A stretch of 64,000 bases of DNA from Novosphingobium sp. KA1 (GCF_017309955.1 NZ_CP021247.1:186001-250000); one strand, 5' to 3'. Shown: positions 18,231 through 28,412, counted from the stretch's first letter. The notes: a model not told the origin generated them from the sequence alone. A program made the numbers and translations.

Positions 18231-21137
18231 TCACTTCGCCCCGCCTCCCAGCAGCGGCTTCAGATAGTGCCCGGTGAAGGACTTCTTCACCTTCACGATA
18301 TCCTCCGGCGTACCGGCCGCGATCACTTCGCCGCCGCGCACGCCGCCTTCCGGGCCCATGTCGATGATCCAGTCGGCCGTCTTGATGACGTCGAGGTTGT
18401 GCTCGATCACCACCACCGAATTGCCCTGCTCGACAAGGCGGTGGAGCACTTCGAGCAGCTTGCGCACGTCCTCGAAGTGGAGGCCGGTGGTCGGCTCGTC
18501 CAGCACGTAGAGCGTCTGGCCGGTGGAGCGGCGGGCGAGTTCCTTGGCGAGCTTGACGCGCTGCGCCTCGCCGCCGGACAGCGTGGTCGCCTGCTGGCCG
18601 ACCTTGACGTAGCCCAGGCCCACCTCGTTCAGCATGTGCATCTTGTCGCGGATCGGCGGCACCGCCTTGAAGAACTCCTCCGCGTCCTCGATCGTCATGT
18701 CGAGCACGTCGGCGATGGAGTGGCCCTTGAACTTCACTTCCAGCGTTTCGCGGTTGTAGCGCTTGCCGTGGCATTCCTCGCAGGTGACGTAGACGTCGGG
18801 CAGGAAGTGCATCTCGATCTTGATCAGCCCGTCGCCCTGGCACGCCTCGCAGCGGCCGCCCTTGACGTTGAAGCTGAAGCGCCCGGCCTTGTAGCCGCGC
18901 GCTTCCGATTCCGGCAGCCCGGCGAACCAGTCGCGGATCTGGGTGAAGGCGCCGGTGTAGGTGGCAGGGTTGGAGCGCGGGGTGCGGCCGATGGGGGACT
19001 GGTCGATCTCGATCACCTTGTCGCAGTGTTCGAGCCCGGTGATCCGGTCATGCGCGCCCGCCACCACCCGCGCGCCGTTGAGCTGGCGCGAGGCGCCGGC
19101 CTGCAGCGTGTCGATGGTGAGCGAGCTCTTGCCCGAGCCGGACACGCCGGTGACGCAGCAGAACGTGCCGAGCGGGAACTGCGCCGTCACGTTCTTCAGG
19201 TTGTTGGCGCGGGCGTTCTCGACGACGATCTGCTTGCCATTGCCCTTGCGGCGCGTGGTCGGCACCTCGATCCTGCGGGTGCCGTTGAGGTACTGGGCGG
19301 TGAGGCTGTTCTTGCTCTTGAGCACTTGCTTCAGCGTGCCCTCGGCCACCACCTGCCCGCCGTGGACACCGGCGCCGGGGCCAAGGTCGACGATATGGTC
19401 GGCGGTGCGGATCGCGTCCTCGTCATGCTCGACGACGATCACGGTGTTGCCAAGGTCGCGCAGACGCTTGAGCGTTTCCAGCAGCATGTCGTTGTCGCGC
19501 TGGTGGAGGCCGATCGAGGGTTCGTCGAGCACGTAGAGCACGCCCGAGAGGCCCGAGCCGATCTGGCTGGCAAGGCGGATGCGCTGGCTCTCGCCGCCCG
19601 ACAGCGTGCCGCTGGTACGGTCGAGGTTGAGGTAGTCGAGCCCGACGTTGTTGAGGAAGCCGAGCCGCTCGTTGATTTCCTTGAGGATGGCCCTGGCGAT
19701 CTGCTGCTGCTGGCTGGTGAGCTTCTCCTCCAGCGCGCCGAACCACGCGAAGCCGTCCGCCACCGAAAGCCGCGCGGCATCGGCAATGTCGCTGCCGGCG
19801 ATCTTCACCGACAGCGCCTCGGGCTTGAGGCGCTTGCCATCGCAGGTCTCGCAGGGCTGCGCGGTCTGGAACTTGGACAGTTCCTCGCGCATCCAGGCAG
19901 AGTCGGTCTGGATCATGCGGCGGTTGAGGTTGCCGATCACGCCCTCGAACGGCTTGTTGACCGTGTATTCCTTCTTGCCGTCCTTGAACGTCAGCGGCAC
20001 GGCCTTGCCCCCGGTGCCGTAGAGGATGACGATCTTCAGCTCGGTCTGCAGCGCGTCCCACGGCGTGGTGAGGTCGAACCCGAAGTGCTCGGCCAGGCTG
20101 GAGAGCACCTGCATGTAATAAGGCGAAGGCGGGTTCGACTTGGCCCAGGGCACGATGGCGCCCTGCTTGAGGCTGAGATGCTCGTTCGGGACAACCAGCT
20201 GCGGGTCGAACAGCAGCTTCTCGCCCAGCCCGTCGCAGGCCGGGCAGGCCCCCTGCGGGGCGTTGAACGAGAACAGGCGCGGCTCGATCTCCTCGATGGT
20301 GAAGCCGCTGACCGGGCAGGCGAACTTTTCGCTGAACACGATGCGATTCGGCGGCAGGCCGGCGCCCTTGAGGTTCTTCTTGCCCTTACCCTCTTCCTCA
20401 CGGCCCGGCACGACGCCGTCCGCAAGGTCGATGTAGGCCAGCCCCTCGGCGAGCTTGAGCGCCTGTTCGAAGCTGTCGGCAAGGCGCGTCTGGATGCCGT
20501 CCTTGACCGCGATGCGGTCCACCACGACCTCGATGTCGTGCTTGTACTTCTTGTCGAGCGCGGGGGCGTCCTCGATGGCGTAGAGCTCGCCGTCGATGCG
20601 CACGCGGGTGTAGCCCGCCTTCTGCCACTCGGCCAGTTCCTTGCGGTATTCACCCTTACGGCCGCGCACAACCGGCGCGAGCAGGTAGGCGCGGGTGCCT
20701 TCGGGCAGTTCCATCACCCGGTCGACCATGTTGGAGACGGTCTGCGCCTCGATCGGCAGGCCGGTGGCGGGTGAATAGGGAATGCCCACACGCGCCCAGA
20801 GCAGGCGCATGTAGTCCCAGATCTCCGTCACCGTCGCCACCGTCGAGCGCGGGTTGCGACTGGTGGTCTTCTGCTCGATCGAGATTGCCGGGCTGAGGCC
20901 GTCGATATGCTCGACGTCGGGCTTCTGCATCATCTCCAGGAACTGGCGCGCATAGGCCGAGAGGCTCTCGACATAGCGGCGCTGGCCCTCGGCATAGATC
21001 GTGTCGAACGCGAGGCTGGATTTCCCCGAACCCGACAGGCCGGTGATGACGATCAGCTTCTCGCGCGGGAGTTCGATGTCGAAACCCTTGAGGTTATGCT
21101 CACGGGCGCCGCGGACGGTGATGTGGGAGAGACTCAT
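18231..21137 (-). CDS. uvrA: Excinuclease ABC subunit UvrA
   Basis: UvrA is the damage-recognition ATPase of nucleotide excision repair. The 968-residue product has two ABC domains with Walker A GLSGSGKS near residue 32 and GVSGSGKS near residue 665, two LSGGE signatures, and both zinc fingers (CxxC pairs near [15 protein letters not shown] and [15 protein letters not shown]). The ATG at 21137 starts the normal [18 protein letters not shown]-terminus. A perfect SOS box lies 12 bases upstream. Confidence 0.98.
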   Translation of the reverse strand: MSLSHITVRGAREHNLKGFDIELPREKLIVITGLSGSGKSSLAFDTIYAEGQRRYVESLSAYARQFLEMMQKPDVEHIDGLSPAISIEQKTTSRNPRSTVATVTEIWDYMRLLWARVGIPYSPATGLPIEAQTVSNMVDRVMELPEGTRAYLLAPVVRGRKGEYRKELAEWQKAGYTRVRIDGELYAIEDAPALDKKYKHDIEVVVDRIAVKDGIQTRLADSFEQALKLAEGLAYIDLADGVVPGREEEGKGKKNLKGAGLPPNRIVFSEKFACPVSGFTIEEIEPRLFSFNAPQGACPACDGLGEKLLFDPQLVVPNEHLSLKQGAIVPWAKSNPPSPYYMQVLSSLAEHFGFDLTTPWDALQTELKIVILYGTGGKAVPLTFKDGKKEYTVNKPFEGVIGNLNRRMIQTDSAWMREELSKFQTAQPCETCDGKRLKPEALSVKIAGSDIADAARLSVADGFAWFGALEEKLTSQQQQIARAILKEINERLGFLNNVGLDYLNLDRTSGTLSGGESQRIRLASQIGSGLSGVLYVLDEPSIGLHQRDNDMLLETLKRLRDLGNTVIVVEHDEDAIRTADHIVDLGPGAGVHGGQVVAEGTLKQVLKSKNSLTAQYLNGTRRIEVPTTRRKGNGKQIVVENARANNLKNVTAQFPLGTFCCVTGVSGSGKSSLTIDTLQAGASRQLNGARVVAGAHDRITGLEHCDKVIEIDQSPIGRTPRSNPATYTGAFTQIRDWFAGLPESEARGYKAGRFSFNVKGGRCEACQGDGLIKIEMHFLPDVYVTCEECHGKRYNRETLEVKFKGHSIADVLDMTIEDAEEFFKAVPPIRDKMHMLNEVGLGYVKVGQQATTLSGGEAQRVKLAKELARRSTGQTLYVLDEPTTGLHFEDVRKLLEVLHRLVEQGNSVVVIEHNLDVIKTADWIIDMGPEGGVRGGEVIAAGTPEDIVKVKKSFTGHYLKPLLGGGAK

Positions 21138-21148
21138 GGGGGCGGTAT

Positions 21149-21163
21149 GTTCCAGATTTGTTC
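21149..21163 (-). promoter_or_regulatory. LexA (SOS) box of uvrA
   Basis: GTTC-N7-GTTC, the alphaproteobacterial LexA operator, is perfect here and lies 12 bases upstream of the uvrA ATG. It predicts DNA-damage induction of uvrA and perhaps of the two genes downstream. Confidence 0.85.
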
Positions 21164-21655
21164 GCGACACGCAAGCCATGCCGCAGCAGGACCGGTCCGG
21201 CGTCATTTGGGAACGCGCTTGAGGAAATCAACGCATGCCCCACCCCGCCGCAAAGCGCCTGCAAATTTATCGCCGCGTCATTCGTCGGCGATTCAATGCA
21301 CTCCATCGAAGCACCGATGCCGTTTGCCGATCCGGGGGTTTGCGGACTTGAAAGCCCCGCGACGATGCGCAATAGAGTCCCTGCCCGAATAGAGTATCGA
21401 CTCACCCTTTGCCGTGTTTTCTGCCTCGTTAAAATAAGTAAAGGCAGCATAACAATCGCTTGGCCAGGATCGTCGCAACACGGGCGAACAGCAGTCCATG
21501 CAGTACCTTCCGGCGAGCCATCGAGCCGGCGGAACAAGCATCTGCACAACTTTGCTTTTTTCGGAATTCGTCCGGGCCGCAGGCAGTTTGCAGGTTCGCG
21601 CAGCAGGGAGGCTTCGCGGGCGATGGGAGCTGCACACTCAGGAGGAGTACCCAAG
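21164..21655. other. Non-coding stretch between uvrA and UrcA gene
   Basis: About 490 bp with lower GC than its surroundings and no convincing gene on either strand. The open frames crossing it have no homology that I recognise. It should hold the promoters of uvrA and of the urcA-like gene. A Shine-Dalgarno (AGGAGG) at about 21640-21645 marks the end. Confidence 0.55.
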
Positions 21656-22072
21656 ATGCACAAGATCCATTCCACGTTCGCCATGGCCGCCGCCACCGCC
21701 CTGACCGCGGCCTCCATGATCGCGCTCACGCCGCCGGCAGCCGCCGAGGAGGTGGTCGTCAAGCATCAGATCGACCGGAACGTCCCGCGGGTCGTGGTGC
21801 GCTACGGCGACCTCGATCTCGACAGCCCGTACGGCCGCGATCGCCTGACCGTTCGCCTCGATTCCGCCGTCAAGAAGGTCTGCGGCTTCGCGGATTACCG
21901 TGATATTCCGGAATACAGCAACATGATCAGCTGCCGCGACGAATCCACCGGCCGCGCCTATGCGGCGCGTGACGAACTCTTCGCCCAGCGCATGGCCGCC
22001 CGCGAACGCGGCGAAACCCTCGCGCTCGCCGGCAGCGGCGGCGGCTCCCTGGCCGTCTTTGCGCAACGCTAG
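21656..22072 (+). CDS. UrcA family protein
   Basis: This 138-residue secreted protein has a signal peptide (cleavage near PPAAAEE) and the UrcA-family core VVRYGDLDLDSPYGRDRLTVRLDSAVKKVCG at about 46-76, then DYRDIPEYSNMISCRDESTGRA. Its two cysteines may form a disulfide. UrcA proteins are small periplasmic proteins common in Sphingomonadales and Caulobacterales; their molecular role is not established. The start at 21656 follows AGGAGGAG. Confidence 0.88.
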   Translation: MHKIHSTFAMAAATALTAASMIALTPPAAAEEVVVKHQIDRNVPRVVVRYGDLDLDSPYGRDRLTVRLDSAVKKVCGFADYRDIPEYSNMISCRDESTGRAYAARDELFAQRMAARERGETLALAGSGGGSLAVFAQR

Positions 22073-22510
22073 GAAAATGAGGGATTTCGCACCGGCCCCG
22101 CCGCTTGCGCGAGGCCGGTGCGTGATCCATAAATACACCCCCACGCAATTTCAGAACGTTTCCGAAATAAACCCACCAACATCACCTGAAACATACTTGC
22201 AAAAGCGCGTGTAGTTATAAAAATAGAGCGAAACGAACTATTTTTAACGTTTATCACTATTATTATTCGCGGAAATCAAATCCGCCAGGCCGGGCCCAAA
22301 GCGGTCAGGACGCGGCACTGCATCGGCCGCCCGCCCCTACCCAGCCGTCCCCCAGCCCCACCCCGCACCGGGTTCCCCCGCAGGCCGGCAGCCCGCCGCA
22401 GGCTCGGCACGCTCCGTCTCCGCGCCGCGCAATTCGTCGCATTGGCTTTGCGCGCCGCCGCGAAGACCGCCAGAGATGCGCGCAAACACCTTCAGGGACG
22501 GAGTACAAAG
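22073..22510. other. AT-rich non-coding stretch
   Basis: I see no supported gene. The interval 22135-22275 is strongly AT-rich for this genome, with runs such as TATAAAAATAG and TATTATTATT. It is a likely promoter region for the gene at 22511. The following 230 bp are GC-rich and unremarkable. Confidence 0.55.
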
Positions 22511-22924
22511 ATGAGGGGGTCGCTTTTCCTGCGCGCACTGGGCGCGCCGGCTTTCGCAATGGTGTCCGCGGCAACGCTGGCCACCGCATTCGCCAGCCCG
22601 GCGCTCGCCGACGATCCGCGCGATCCGACGATGACGCCCGAGGCCATCGCCCGCGACCGGGCCATCATCCGCAAGCTCAACCAGGACCAGCTCGCCTACG
22701 TGCGCCAGCGCGATGCACAGTACGCCAAGGGCTGGAAGGCCTATCGCCAGTCGGGCGATGACGACGGCGATTTCGAGGAAGGCGACTACCAGTCCGGCCG
22801 GGCCGACTACGCCCGCCAGTCGCGCGACTATGCCCAGGCCCGCCGCGACTACGAGGCCGATCTCGCGCAGTGGCGCCGCGACGTCGCCGCCTGCCGCGCG
22901 GGGAATTATTCGCGCTGCCGCTGA
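22511..22924 (+). CDS. Secreted hypothetical protein
   Basis: I do not recognise the family. The 137-residue product has a signal peptide (cleavage after ASPALAD), an N-terminal DPTMTPEAIARDRAIIRKLNQDQLAYV helix, and a tail rich in Asp, Tyr and Arg with repeats of the YARQSRDYAQARRDYEADL type. Two cysteines near the C-terminus (AACRAGNYSRCR) could form a disulfide. The ATG at 22511 is the start directly before the signal peptide. A large palindromic element follows the stop immediately. Confidence 0.72.
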   Translation: MRGSLFLRALGAPAFAMVSAATLATAFASPALADDPRDPTMTPEAIARDRAIIRKLNQDQLAYVRQRDAQYAKGWKAYRQSGDDDGDFEEGDYQSGRADYARQSRDYAQARRDYEADLAQWRRDVAACRAGNYSRCR

Positions 22925-22930
22925 GAGACT

Positions 22931-23059
22931 GTTTAAAAAATGCCCTAAAGGGCATTTTGAGGGCGGCACCAGCCCACTCCCCCACCCGACCACCCACAGA
23001 ATACTGCCGATGGGTGGTCGGGTGGGGGAGTGGGCCGGTGCCGCGAAATTCGCGAAAAA
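22931..23059 (+). repeat. Palindromic repeat element, family A, copy 1
   Basis: This composite element has three parts. First, a hairpin AAAATGCCCT-AA-AGGGCATTTT at 22937-22958. Second, a 34-bp inverted repeat (22963-22996 with 23011-23044) with one mismatch and a 14-base loop. Third, GAAATTCGCGAA at about 23045-23056. The outer modules match those of the element at 41139-41222; the large hairpin appears to be an extra insert. It begins a few bases after the stop of the secreted-protein gene. Confidence 0.8.
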
Positions 23060-23092
23060 GCGGGCCGGACACAGCGTCCGGCCCGCTTTTTT
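23060..23092 (+). terminator. Rho-independent terminator
   Basis: A perfect 11-bp GC-rich stem (23060-23070 with 23076-23086), a five-base loop and six T's, directly after the repeat element. It ends transcripts of the 22511 gene. Confidence 0.92.
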
Positions 23093-23181
23093 GTGCCTTA
23101 TACCAAGGTGCGATGATGCTGACGCATCAGCAGCTTGGAACGCCCGGGCGCCGCGCGGCGCTTAACCTAGCTACGGTCATC

Positions 23182-24258
23182 TCACGTCACCAGTTCGCTC
23201 AGCGGCGCCGTGATCTTCAGGCTGAACCCGTCGGCCTCGTAGCGCTGCTCGACCGCGCTGCGGAAACCGAATCCCATGTCGATCAACCGCGAACCGAAGC
23301 CCTTGCGCTGCGGCGCGCAGACCGGCGGGCCGCCTTCCTCCTGCCAGTGCAGGGTCAGGCTCTCGCCATCAAGCTCCCACCAGAAGCCGACGCGGCCCGT
23401 CTCGTTCGACAGGGCGCCATACTTGATCGCATTGGTCGCCAGTTCGTGCAGCATGAGCGTGAGCGCCACCACCGCACGCGAGCCGATCTGCAACTCCGGC
23501 CCGGCGATCGACACGCGCTCGCGGGCGACATGCATCGCGATCGAGGAATGCACCACCTGTTCCAGCGAGGCCTCCGACCAGTCCTGATGGATCAGGACGT
23601 CATGGGCCTTGCCCATCGCCGCCAGCCGCGACGAAAAGGCGTCCAGCGCCCCCGGCTCCGCCGAGCCGCGCAGGCTCTGGCGCGCGATCGCCTGGACGAG
23701 GGCGAGCGTGTTCTTGAGGCGGTGCCCCAGTTCCTGGTTGGCGAGCGCCAGCGCGGCCTGCGCGCGCATCTTGCCGGTGGTCTCGACCACGGTGTCGAGC
23801 ATGCCGCCGATGGAACCGTCGGCCAGCCTGAGCGGACTGTAGCAGAACGTGAACCAGGCCTGCTCGCGGTAGCCGAAACGCTCGACCTCCAGCGGGAAAT
23901 CCTCGATGTAGGTGGGCTCGCCGGCAAAGGCGCGATCGGCGATCGGGCCGATGATCTCCCATGCCTCGGACCATATATCGGCAAACGAGCGCCCGAGCGG
24001 GGCCGGCTTGTCGCCCAGGATCGGCACGAAGGCATCGTTGTAGAGCGTCGTCAGCCCGGCGCCCCAGATGACCGCCTTGGGGAAACGGGAATCGAGCATC
24101 TGCTGGACCACCAGACGCAGTTCGACCGGCCAGTCCTCACGCGGACCCAGCGGGGTCGTGCTCCAGTCGAAGGCGGCAACCTGCGCGCGCATGCCGGGGA
24201 CGGCATGCGGCTCGCCCGCCGACGCGCAAGGCAGTCCCGCAAGAGGGGCGGCGGTCAT
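23182..24258 (-). CDS. HWE-family sensor histidine kinase with PAS domain
   Basis: This 358-residue soluble kinase has an N-terminal PAS domain (about residues 25-165) and an HWE-type dimerisation/phosphoacceptor region, LGHRLKNTLALVQAIARQ, with His179. Its ATP-binding domain has HELATNAIKYGALS and HWQEEGGPPV, the W-x-E signature of the family. HWE kinases in alphaproteobacteria often feed the general stress response or light sensing. No response regulator or sigma factor gene is adjacent. The frame is open to 24369 but the ATG at 24258 fits best. No transmembrane segment is seen. Confidence 0.88.
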   Translation of the reverse strand: MTAAPLAGLPCASAGEPHAVPGMRAQVAAFDWSTTPLGPREDWPVELRLVVQQMLDSRFPKAVIWGAGLTTLYNDAFVPILGDKPAPLGRSFADIWSEAWEIIGPIADRAFAGEPTYIEDFPLEVERFGYREQAWFTFCYSPLRLADGSIGGMLDTVVETTGKMRAQAALALANQELGHRLKNTLALVQAIARQSLRGSAEPGALDAFSSRLAAMGKAHDVLIHQDWSEASLEQVVHSSIAMHVARERVSIAGPELQIGSRAVVALTLMLHELATNAIKYGALSNETGRVGFWWELDGESLTLHWQEEGGPPVCAPQRKGFGSRLIDMGFGFRSAVEQRYEADGFSLKITAPLSELVT

Positions 24259-24431
24259 GAAAGGCGGATCTCTGTTCTCCCTAGCGATCCAAGGTAGTTC
24301 ACAGCATTTCGGATAAAACCCGCCGCTTGTCCAAGACATTCTGCTTTGCCTCCCCGCCCCTGCTTCCACCGGCGCCGCGCCGGACCAGAGCAGGCTTGCC
24401 TCCCCTGCCCCGCTGCCTAAAAGCGGGGGCC

Positions 24432-26093
24432 ATGAAAAAATCCCTCCTTGCGCCCGTCACAGCGCTGCTCGCCTCTGTCTGCCACCCTGCCATCGCGCGC
24501 GAGGCCATCGATGCCGACCGCATGGTCGCCGACGTCAAGACGCTCTCGTCCGATACCTTCGAGGGCCGCGCGCCGGGCACCGTGGGCGAGGAACGCACCA
24601 TCGGCTACCTGATCGCGCGCTTCCAGGACATCGGCCTCCAGCCGGCCGGGCCGGACGGCCAGTGGGTGCAGAAAGTGCCGCTGCTGCACACCAAGCTGGG
24701 CGCGCCCGGGACGCTCGCCTTCGCAGGGCCCAAGGGGCCGATGCCGGTGACGGTCGCCAAGGACATCTACATCTCCACCCTGCGCCCCGAGGATACCGCG
24801 CGGATCGCCGGCGCGCCGGTGGTCTTTGTCGGCTACGGCGTGCATGCGCCCGAGCGCGGCTGGGACGACTTCAAGGGCATGGACCTCAAGGGCAAGGTCG
24901 TTGTCTTCCTCATCAACGATCCCGACTTCTACGCGAAGAAGGGCGAGCCCGCCGCCGGCAAGTTCGGCGACCGGACGATGACCTACTACGGCCGCTGGAC
25001 CTACAAGTTCGAGGAAGCCGCGCGACAGGGCGCGATCGGTGCGCTGATCGTGCATGACACGGCGGGCGCGGGCTATGGCTGGAACGTCGTCACCAGCCCG
25101 GGCGGCGAGAACTACGACATCGTGCGCAGCAAGGACAAGCTCACCAGCCTGGCGCTGCAGGGCTGGCTCTCCGCCGACGCGGCGACGCGTCTGTTCGCCT
25201 CGGCCGGGCTGGACCTTGCAAAGCTTTCGGTCGCCGCGCGCCGTCCGGACTTCAGGCCGGTGGACCTCAAGGGCGTGACCTTCGATGCCGAGGTCCCGGT
25301 CGCCCACGAGGAAGTCATGAGCCACAACGTGCTGGCGCAGATCCCCGGCACCACCCGCAAGGACGAGACGGTGATGTTCGGCGCCCACTGGGACGCCTAC
25401 GGCAAGGGCGCGCCCGACGCCCAGGGCCGCATCTACCGCGCCGGCGCCAATGACGACGGCATCGGCATCGCCGGCATCCTCGACATCGCCCGCGTCATGA
25501 AAAGCGAGCCGGCGCCGCAGCGCACGGTCGTCTTCGCGGCCTGGACGGCGGAGGAGCGCGGGCTGCTCGGCTCCGAATACTACGCCGCCAACCCGGTGTT
25601 CCCGATGGAAAAGACCGTCGCCAACCTCACCATCGACGTGCTCCAGACCGCGGGCGCGGCGAACGACGTGACGGTGATCGGCAAGGGCCAGGACACGCTG
25701 GAGGACGACATGGCGCGCGTCGCCGCGACCCAGGGCCGCCGCGTGACGGTCGAGAGCCTGCCCGAGCGCGGGCTGTTCTACCGCGCCGACCACTTCTCCT
25801 TCGCCAAGCGCGGCGTGCCGGTCATGCTGATGATGGGCCTTGCCGGGGCGGCCGACCTGAAGGACGGCGGCGTCAAGGCGGGGCAGGCCTGGATCGATGC
25901 CTATACCGGCCAGTGCTACCACCAGGCCTGCGACGCCTGGTCGCCCGAATGGAAGATGGAAGGCGCGGTGCAGGACGTCGAACTGATCCGCACCATCGGC
26001 GAGGAACTGGCAGGTTCCGCCAAGTGGCCGCAGTGGAAGCCGGGCTCGGAGTTCAAGGCCGCGCGCGACAAGTCGGACGCGGTTCGCCGATAA
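24432..26093 (+). CDS. M28-family zinc aminopeptidase-like protein, secreted
   Basis: This 553-residue exported metallopeptidase has a signal peptide (MKKSLLAPVTALL...), a protease-associated (PA) domain at roughly 130-260 and an M28 catalytic domain. The metal and catalytic residues are in the expected contexts: GAHWDAYG, GANDDGIGIAG, TAEERGLLGS, TIDVLQ and YRADHFSFAKRGVP. It probably releases N-terminal amino acids from peptides in the periplasm. The ATG at 24432 directly precedes the signal peptide. It is convergent with the UbiB-like gene, with only one base between the stops. Confidence 0.9.
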   Translation: MKKSLLAPVTALLASVCHPAIAREAIDADRMVADVKTLSSDTFEGRAPGTVGEERTIGYLIARFQDIGLQPAGPDGQWVQKVPLLHTKLGAPGTLAFAGPKGPMPVTVAKDIYISTLRPEDTARIAGAPVVFVGYGVHAPERGWDDFKGMDLKGKVVVFLINDPDFYAKKGEPAAGKFGDRTMTYYGRWTYKFEEAARQGAIGALIVHDTAGAGYGWNVVTSPGGENYDIVRSKDKLTSLALQGWLSADAATRLFASAGLDLAKLSVAARRPDFRPVDLKGVTFDAEVPVAHEEVMSHNVLAQIPGTTRKDETVMFGAHWDAYGKGAPDAQGRIYRAGANDDGIGIAGILDIARVMKSEPAPQRTVVFAAWTAEERGLLGSEYYAANPVFPMEKTVANLTIDVLQTAGAANDVTVIGKGQDTLEDDMARVAATQGRRVTVESLPERGLFYRADHFSFAKRGVPVMLMMGLAGAADLKDGGVKAGQAWIDAYTGQCYHQACDAWSPEWKMEGAVQDVELIRTIGEELAGSAKWPQWKPGSEFKAARDKSDAVRR

Positions 26094-26094
26094 C

Positions 26095-27645
26095 TCAGGT
26101 CCAGTGGATCAGCAGGTCGGCGGCGGCGTGGAGTACCACGGCGCCGCCGACCAGCCATCCGGCCAGCTTCACGGCCCCCGCCGTGCCCTCATCCCGGGCA
26201 GGTTGCGGCGAGGCTTCCAGCCGCGCCGAGGCCGCGCGCAGGAAACGCGGCGCTTCTTCCGCCACGCGCGAAAGTTCGAGCAATGCCGTCTCCAGCCTGT
26301 CCGGCGCGGCAAGGCGCTGCAGGCGCGAGGCGACCAGCTTGCCGCGCATCCGCTCCAGCGCTTCGGACAAGTCGAAGTCCGGCGCGATGCCCGACAAGAC
26401 CCCGTCCATCGTCACCATCGCCTTGAAGATCAGCACGAGGTCGGGCGGCAGCACCAGCCCCTGCTGCCGCAGCAGCGGGAAGAAGTCCGCGACCATCGCG
26501 CTGAGCACCAGCGATCCGGTACCGTGGCGCGCCACGAGGCGCTCGGAAGCGGCAAGCAGCCTTTCACGCGGGACCTCGCCGCTCTGCGACCAGGCCGCCA
26601 GCATGTCCGCCACGCCGCCGGGGTCGCCGCTGCGCAAGGCAAGGATGAAAGTCAGGAACTCGTGCTGGCGGCGCGGGCTGACATAGCCCACCGAACCGAG
26701 ATCGAGCAGCGCCAGCCCGTCTCCGGGCAGGCATAAGAGGTTCCCCGGATGCGGATCGGCATGGAAGCGGCCGCTCACCAGCACCATCTCCAGCACCAGT
26801 TGCGCGCCGAGCGCGGCGATGCGCGCGGGGTCGATGCCCGCCGCCCTGAGCGCCGCCGGATCGCGGGGCGGCACGCCTTCGACATAGTCCATCACCAGCA
26901 CCTGCTCGCCGGTCCATTGCCAGTGGATGCGCGGCACCGTGACCCGCTCCAGCGCGGCAAGATCGGCGCGCAGCAGGTCGGCATTGCGCCCCTCACCCGT
27001 AAAATCGAGTTCGGCGAGGATTTCGCGGCCAAGCTCTTCGATCATCGCGGCGGGCCGCATCCGGCGCACCGCCGCGCTGCGCGCCTCGGCGATGGCGGCA
27101 AGATGACGCATCAGCCGCAGGTCCGCCTCCATGCGCGCGCGAATGCCGGGACGGCGGATCTTCACGACCACCTCGGTGCCATCCTCCAGCCGCGCGCGGT
27201 GGACCTGCGCGATCGAGGCAGCGGCCAGCGGTTCAGGATCGAAATGCGCAAAGACGCGTTCCGGCGGCCCGCCCAGCGCGGCCTCGACGTCGCCGCGCAG
27301 CATCGCGAAAGGAATGCGCGGCGCATCGCTCTGGAGCTGCTCGAAGGCCGCGATCCACGGATCGGGCAGCAAGTCGCGCCGGGTGGCGAGGATCTGGCCA
27401 AGCTTCACGTAAGTCGGGCCGAGCGCCTCCAGCGCCGCGCGCGTGCGGGCCGGCAGGTCGCGCGCTTCCACGCCCTCGTCGGCGGCCCCGCCGCCCAGCC
27501 CCCGTCCCGGTCCCGGTCCCGGTCCCGGCCCCGGCCCCAGACCCAGCCGCATCGCCAGCGCCTCAAGGCCGAACCGGACGATCACCGCCGAGACTTCGGC
27601 CATCCGCCCCCGATCACGCGCGGCCACGGCTATCGACTTGAACAT
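26095..27645 (-). CDS. ABC1/UbiB-family atypical kinase
   Basis: This 516-residue protein has the UbiB signature YVKLGQILATRRDLLP (KxGQ motif), the Ala-rich loop AAASIAQVH, VVVKIRRPG with the ATP-site lysine, a FHADPHPGN catalytic loop and an LLDLGSVG metal-binding motif. Two hydrophobic segments near the C-terminus fit the membrane anchor. UbiB-type proteins support ubiquinone biosynthesis or coenzyme Q trafficking. Since ubiE and ubiG are not adjacent, a paralogue is equally possible. A (Gly-Pro)n run at about 37-47 comes from a hexamer repeat and is absent from usual homologues. Confidence 0.86.
   Translation of the reverse strand: MFKSIAVAARDRGRMAEVSAVIVRFGLEALAMRLGLGPGPGPGPGPGRGLGGGAADEGVEARDLPARTRAALEALGPTYVKLGQILATRRDLLPDPWIAAFEQLQSDAPRIPFAMLRGDVEAALGGPPERVFAHFDPEPLAAASIAQVHRARLEDGTEVVVKIRRPGIRARMEADLRLMRHLAAIAEARSAAVRRMRPAAMIEELGREILAELDFTGEGRNADLLRADLAALERVTVPRIHWQWTGEQVLVMDYVEGVPPRDPAALRAAGIDPARIAALGAQLVLEMVLVSGRFHADPHPGNLLCLPGDGLALLDLGSVGYVSPRRQHEFLTFILALRSGDPGGVADMLAAWSQSGEVPRERLLAASERLVARHGTGSLVLSAMVADFFPLLRQQGLVLPPDLVLIFKAMVTMDGVLSGIAPDFDLSEALERMRGKLVASRLQRLAAPDRLETALLELSRVAEEAPRFLRAASARLEASPQPARDEGTAGAVKLAGWLVGGAVVLHAAADLLIHWT
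27501..27538 (-). repeat. Hexanucleotide microsatellite in ubiB-like gene
   Basis: About five tandem GGTCCC/GGCCCC hexamers encode Gly-Pro repeats (GPGPGPGPGPG) near the N-terminus of the UbiB-like protein. The repeat number could vary between strains without a frameshift. Confidence 0.7.
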
Positions 27646-27736
27646 GCGTCGCTCCTTTTCGCGGTGGACAACCTGTGGCAGCCCCGCCCGGTTCCGCCTC
27701 CCGCTCCGCCTGCCCGCCCTCCCCCGGCGCCCAGCC

Positions 27737-27766
27737 GATTGGACAGCGATTGGACGCCGATTGGAC
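27737..27766 (+). repeat. Three iterons GATTGGAC at 11-bp spacing
   Basis: GATTGGAC occurs at 27737, 27748 and 27759, each followed by AGC or GCC, so the period is exactly 11 bp. The array ends 32 bases before the rlpA-like ATG. The spacing of one helical turn suggests a protein-binding array, but nothing else supports that. Confidence 0.6.
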
Positions 27767-27798
27767 AGCGCCCCCCGCGCGGGGTTAGGAACCCGCGC

Positions 27799-28392
27799 AT
27801 GAGCGGCAGTTTAACCGGGGCGCTGAGGCCCCTCCTCGCGATAGTCCTGATTTCGGCGCTGGCGGCCTGCGGCGGCGCCCGCTACCGCCCGGTCAGCGAC
27901 ACCCCGGTGCGGGTCGGCCCGCCCTACACGGTGCGCGGCGTCACCTACACCCCCGCCCGCCAGCCGGGCTACGACGTGCTCGGCTATGCGACCTGGTACG
28001 GCAGCGAGTCCGGCAACCGCGCCGCCAATGGCGAACGCTTCCGCCCGGGCTGGATCACCGGCGCCCACAAGACCCTGCCGCTGCCGAGTTATGTCGAAGT
28101 CACCGCGCTCGACACCGGCCGCCGCATCCTGGTGCGCATCAACGACCGCGGCCCTTTCGGCGAAAGCGCGCGCGTGATCGACCTCTCGCGCGGGGCGGCG
28201 GAGGCGCTCGGCGTGCGCGGCAAGGGCAAGGCCGCCGTGCGCGTGCGCCTGGTCGAGCCCCCCGAAAAGGACCGCGCCGCCCTGCGCAAGGGCAAGGCGG
28301 CGCAGGAACTACCCCCGATCAGCCCGCAGACACTGGCGAACCTGCAATCGCAGTTCGAACGGGGTGTCGGCCCCGGCGTGGGCAGGCGCTGA
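27799..28392 (+). CDS. rlpA: RlpA-like lytic transglycosylase, lipoprotein
   Basis: This 197-residue lipoprotein has lipobox LAAC with Cys24 and a double-psi beta-barrel from about residue 57. The domain shows YATWYGSESGNRAANGERFRPG, TGAHKTLPLPSYVEVTALDTGR and INDRGPFGESARVIDLSRGAAEALG. RlpA acts on stem-peptide-free peptidoglycan at the division site from the outer membrane. No SPOR domain follows; the tail is basic and Gln-rich. This is the second RlpA paralogue in the window. The ATG at 27799 directly precedes the signal. Confidence 0.9.
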   Translation: MSGSLTGALRPLLAIVLISALAACGGARYRPVSDTPVRVGPPYTVRGVTYTPARQPGYDVLGYATWYGSESGNRAANGERFRPGWITGAHKTLPLPSYVEVTALDTGRRILVRINDRGPFGESARVIDLSRGAAEALGVRGKGKAAVRVRLVEPPEKDRAALRKGKAAQELPPISPQTLANLQSQFERGVGPGVGRR

Positions 28393-28412
28393 ACCGGGAT
28401 CAGCCATGCCCG

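Noticed and set aside
18198..20774. 858-residue plus-strand frame opposite uvrA
   Set aside because: It is antisense to uvrA, has no recognisable domain, and its composition is that of a shadow frame.
21158..21655. Upstream extension of the UrcA gene as coding sequence
   Set aside because: The signal peptide and AGGAGG fix the start at 21656; the upstream part is lower in GC and has no protein-like pattern.
27501..27538. CRISPR or other structured array at short repeats
   Set aside because: The units are 6-12 bp and contiguous, without spacers. No cas genes are present.
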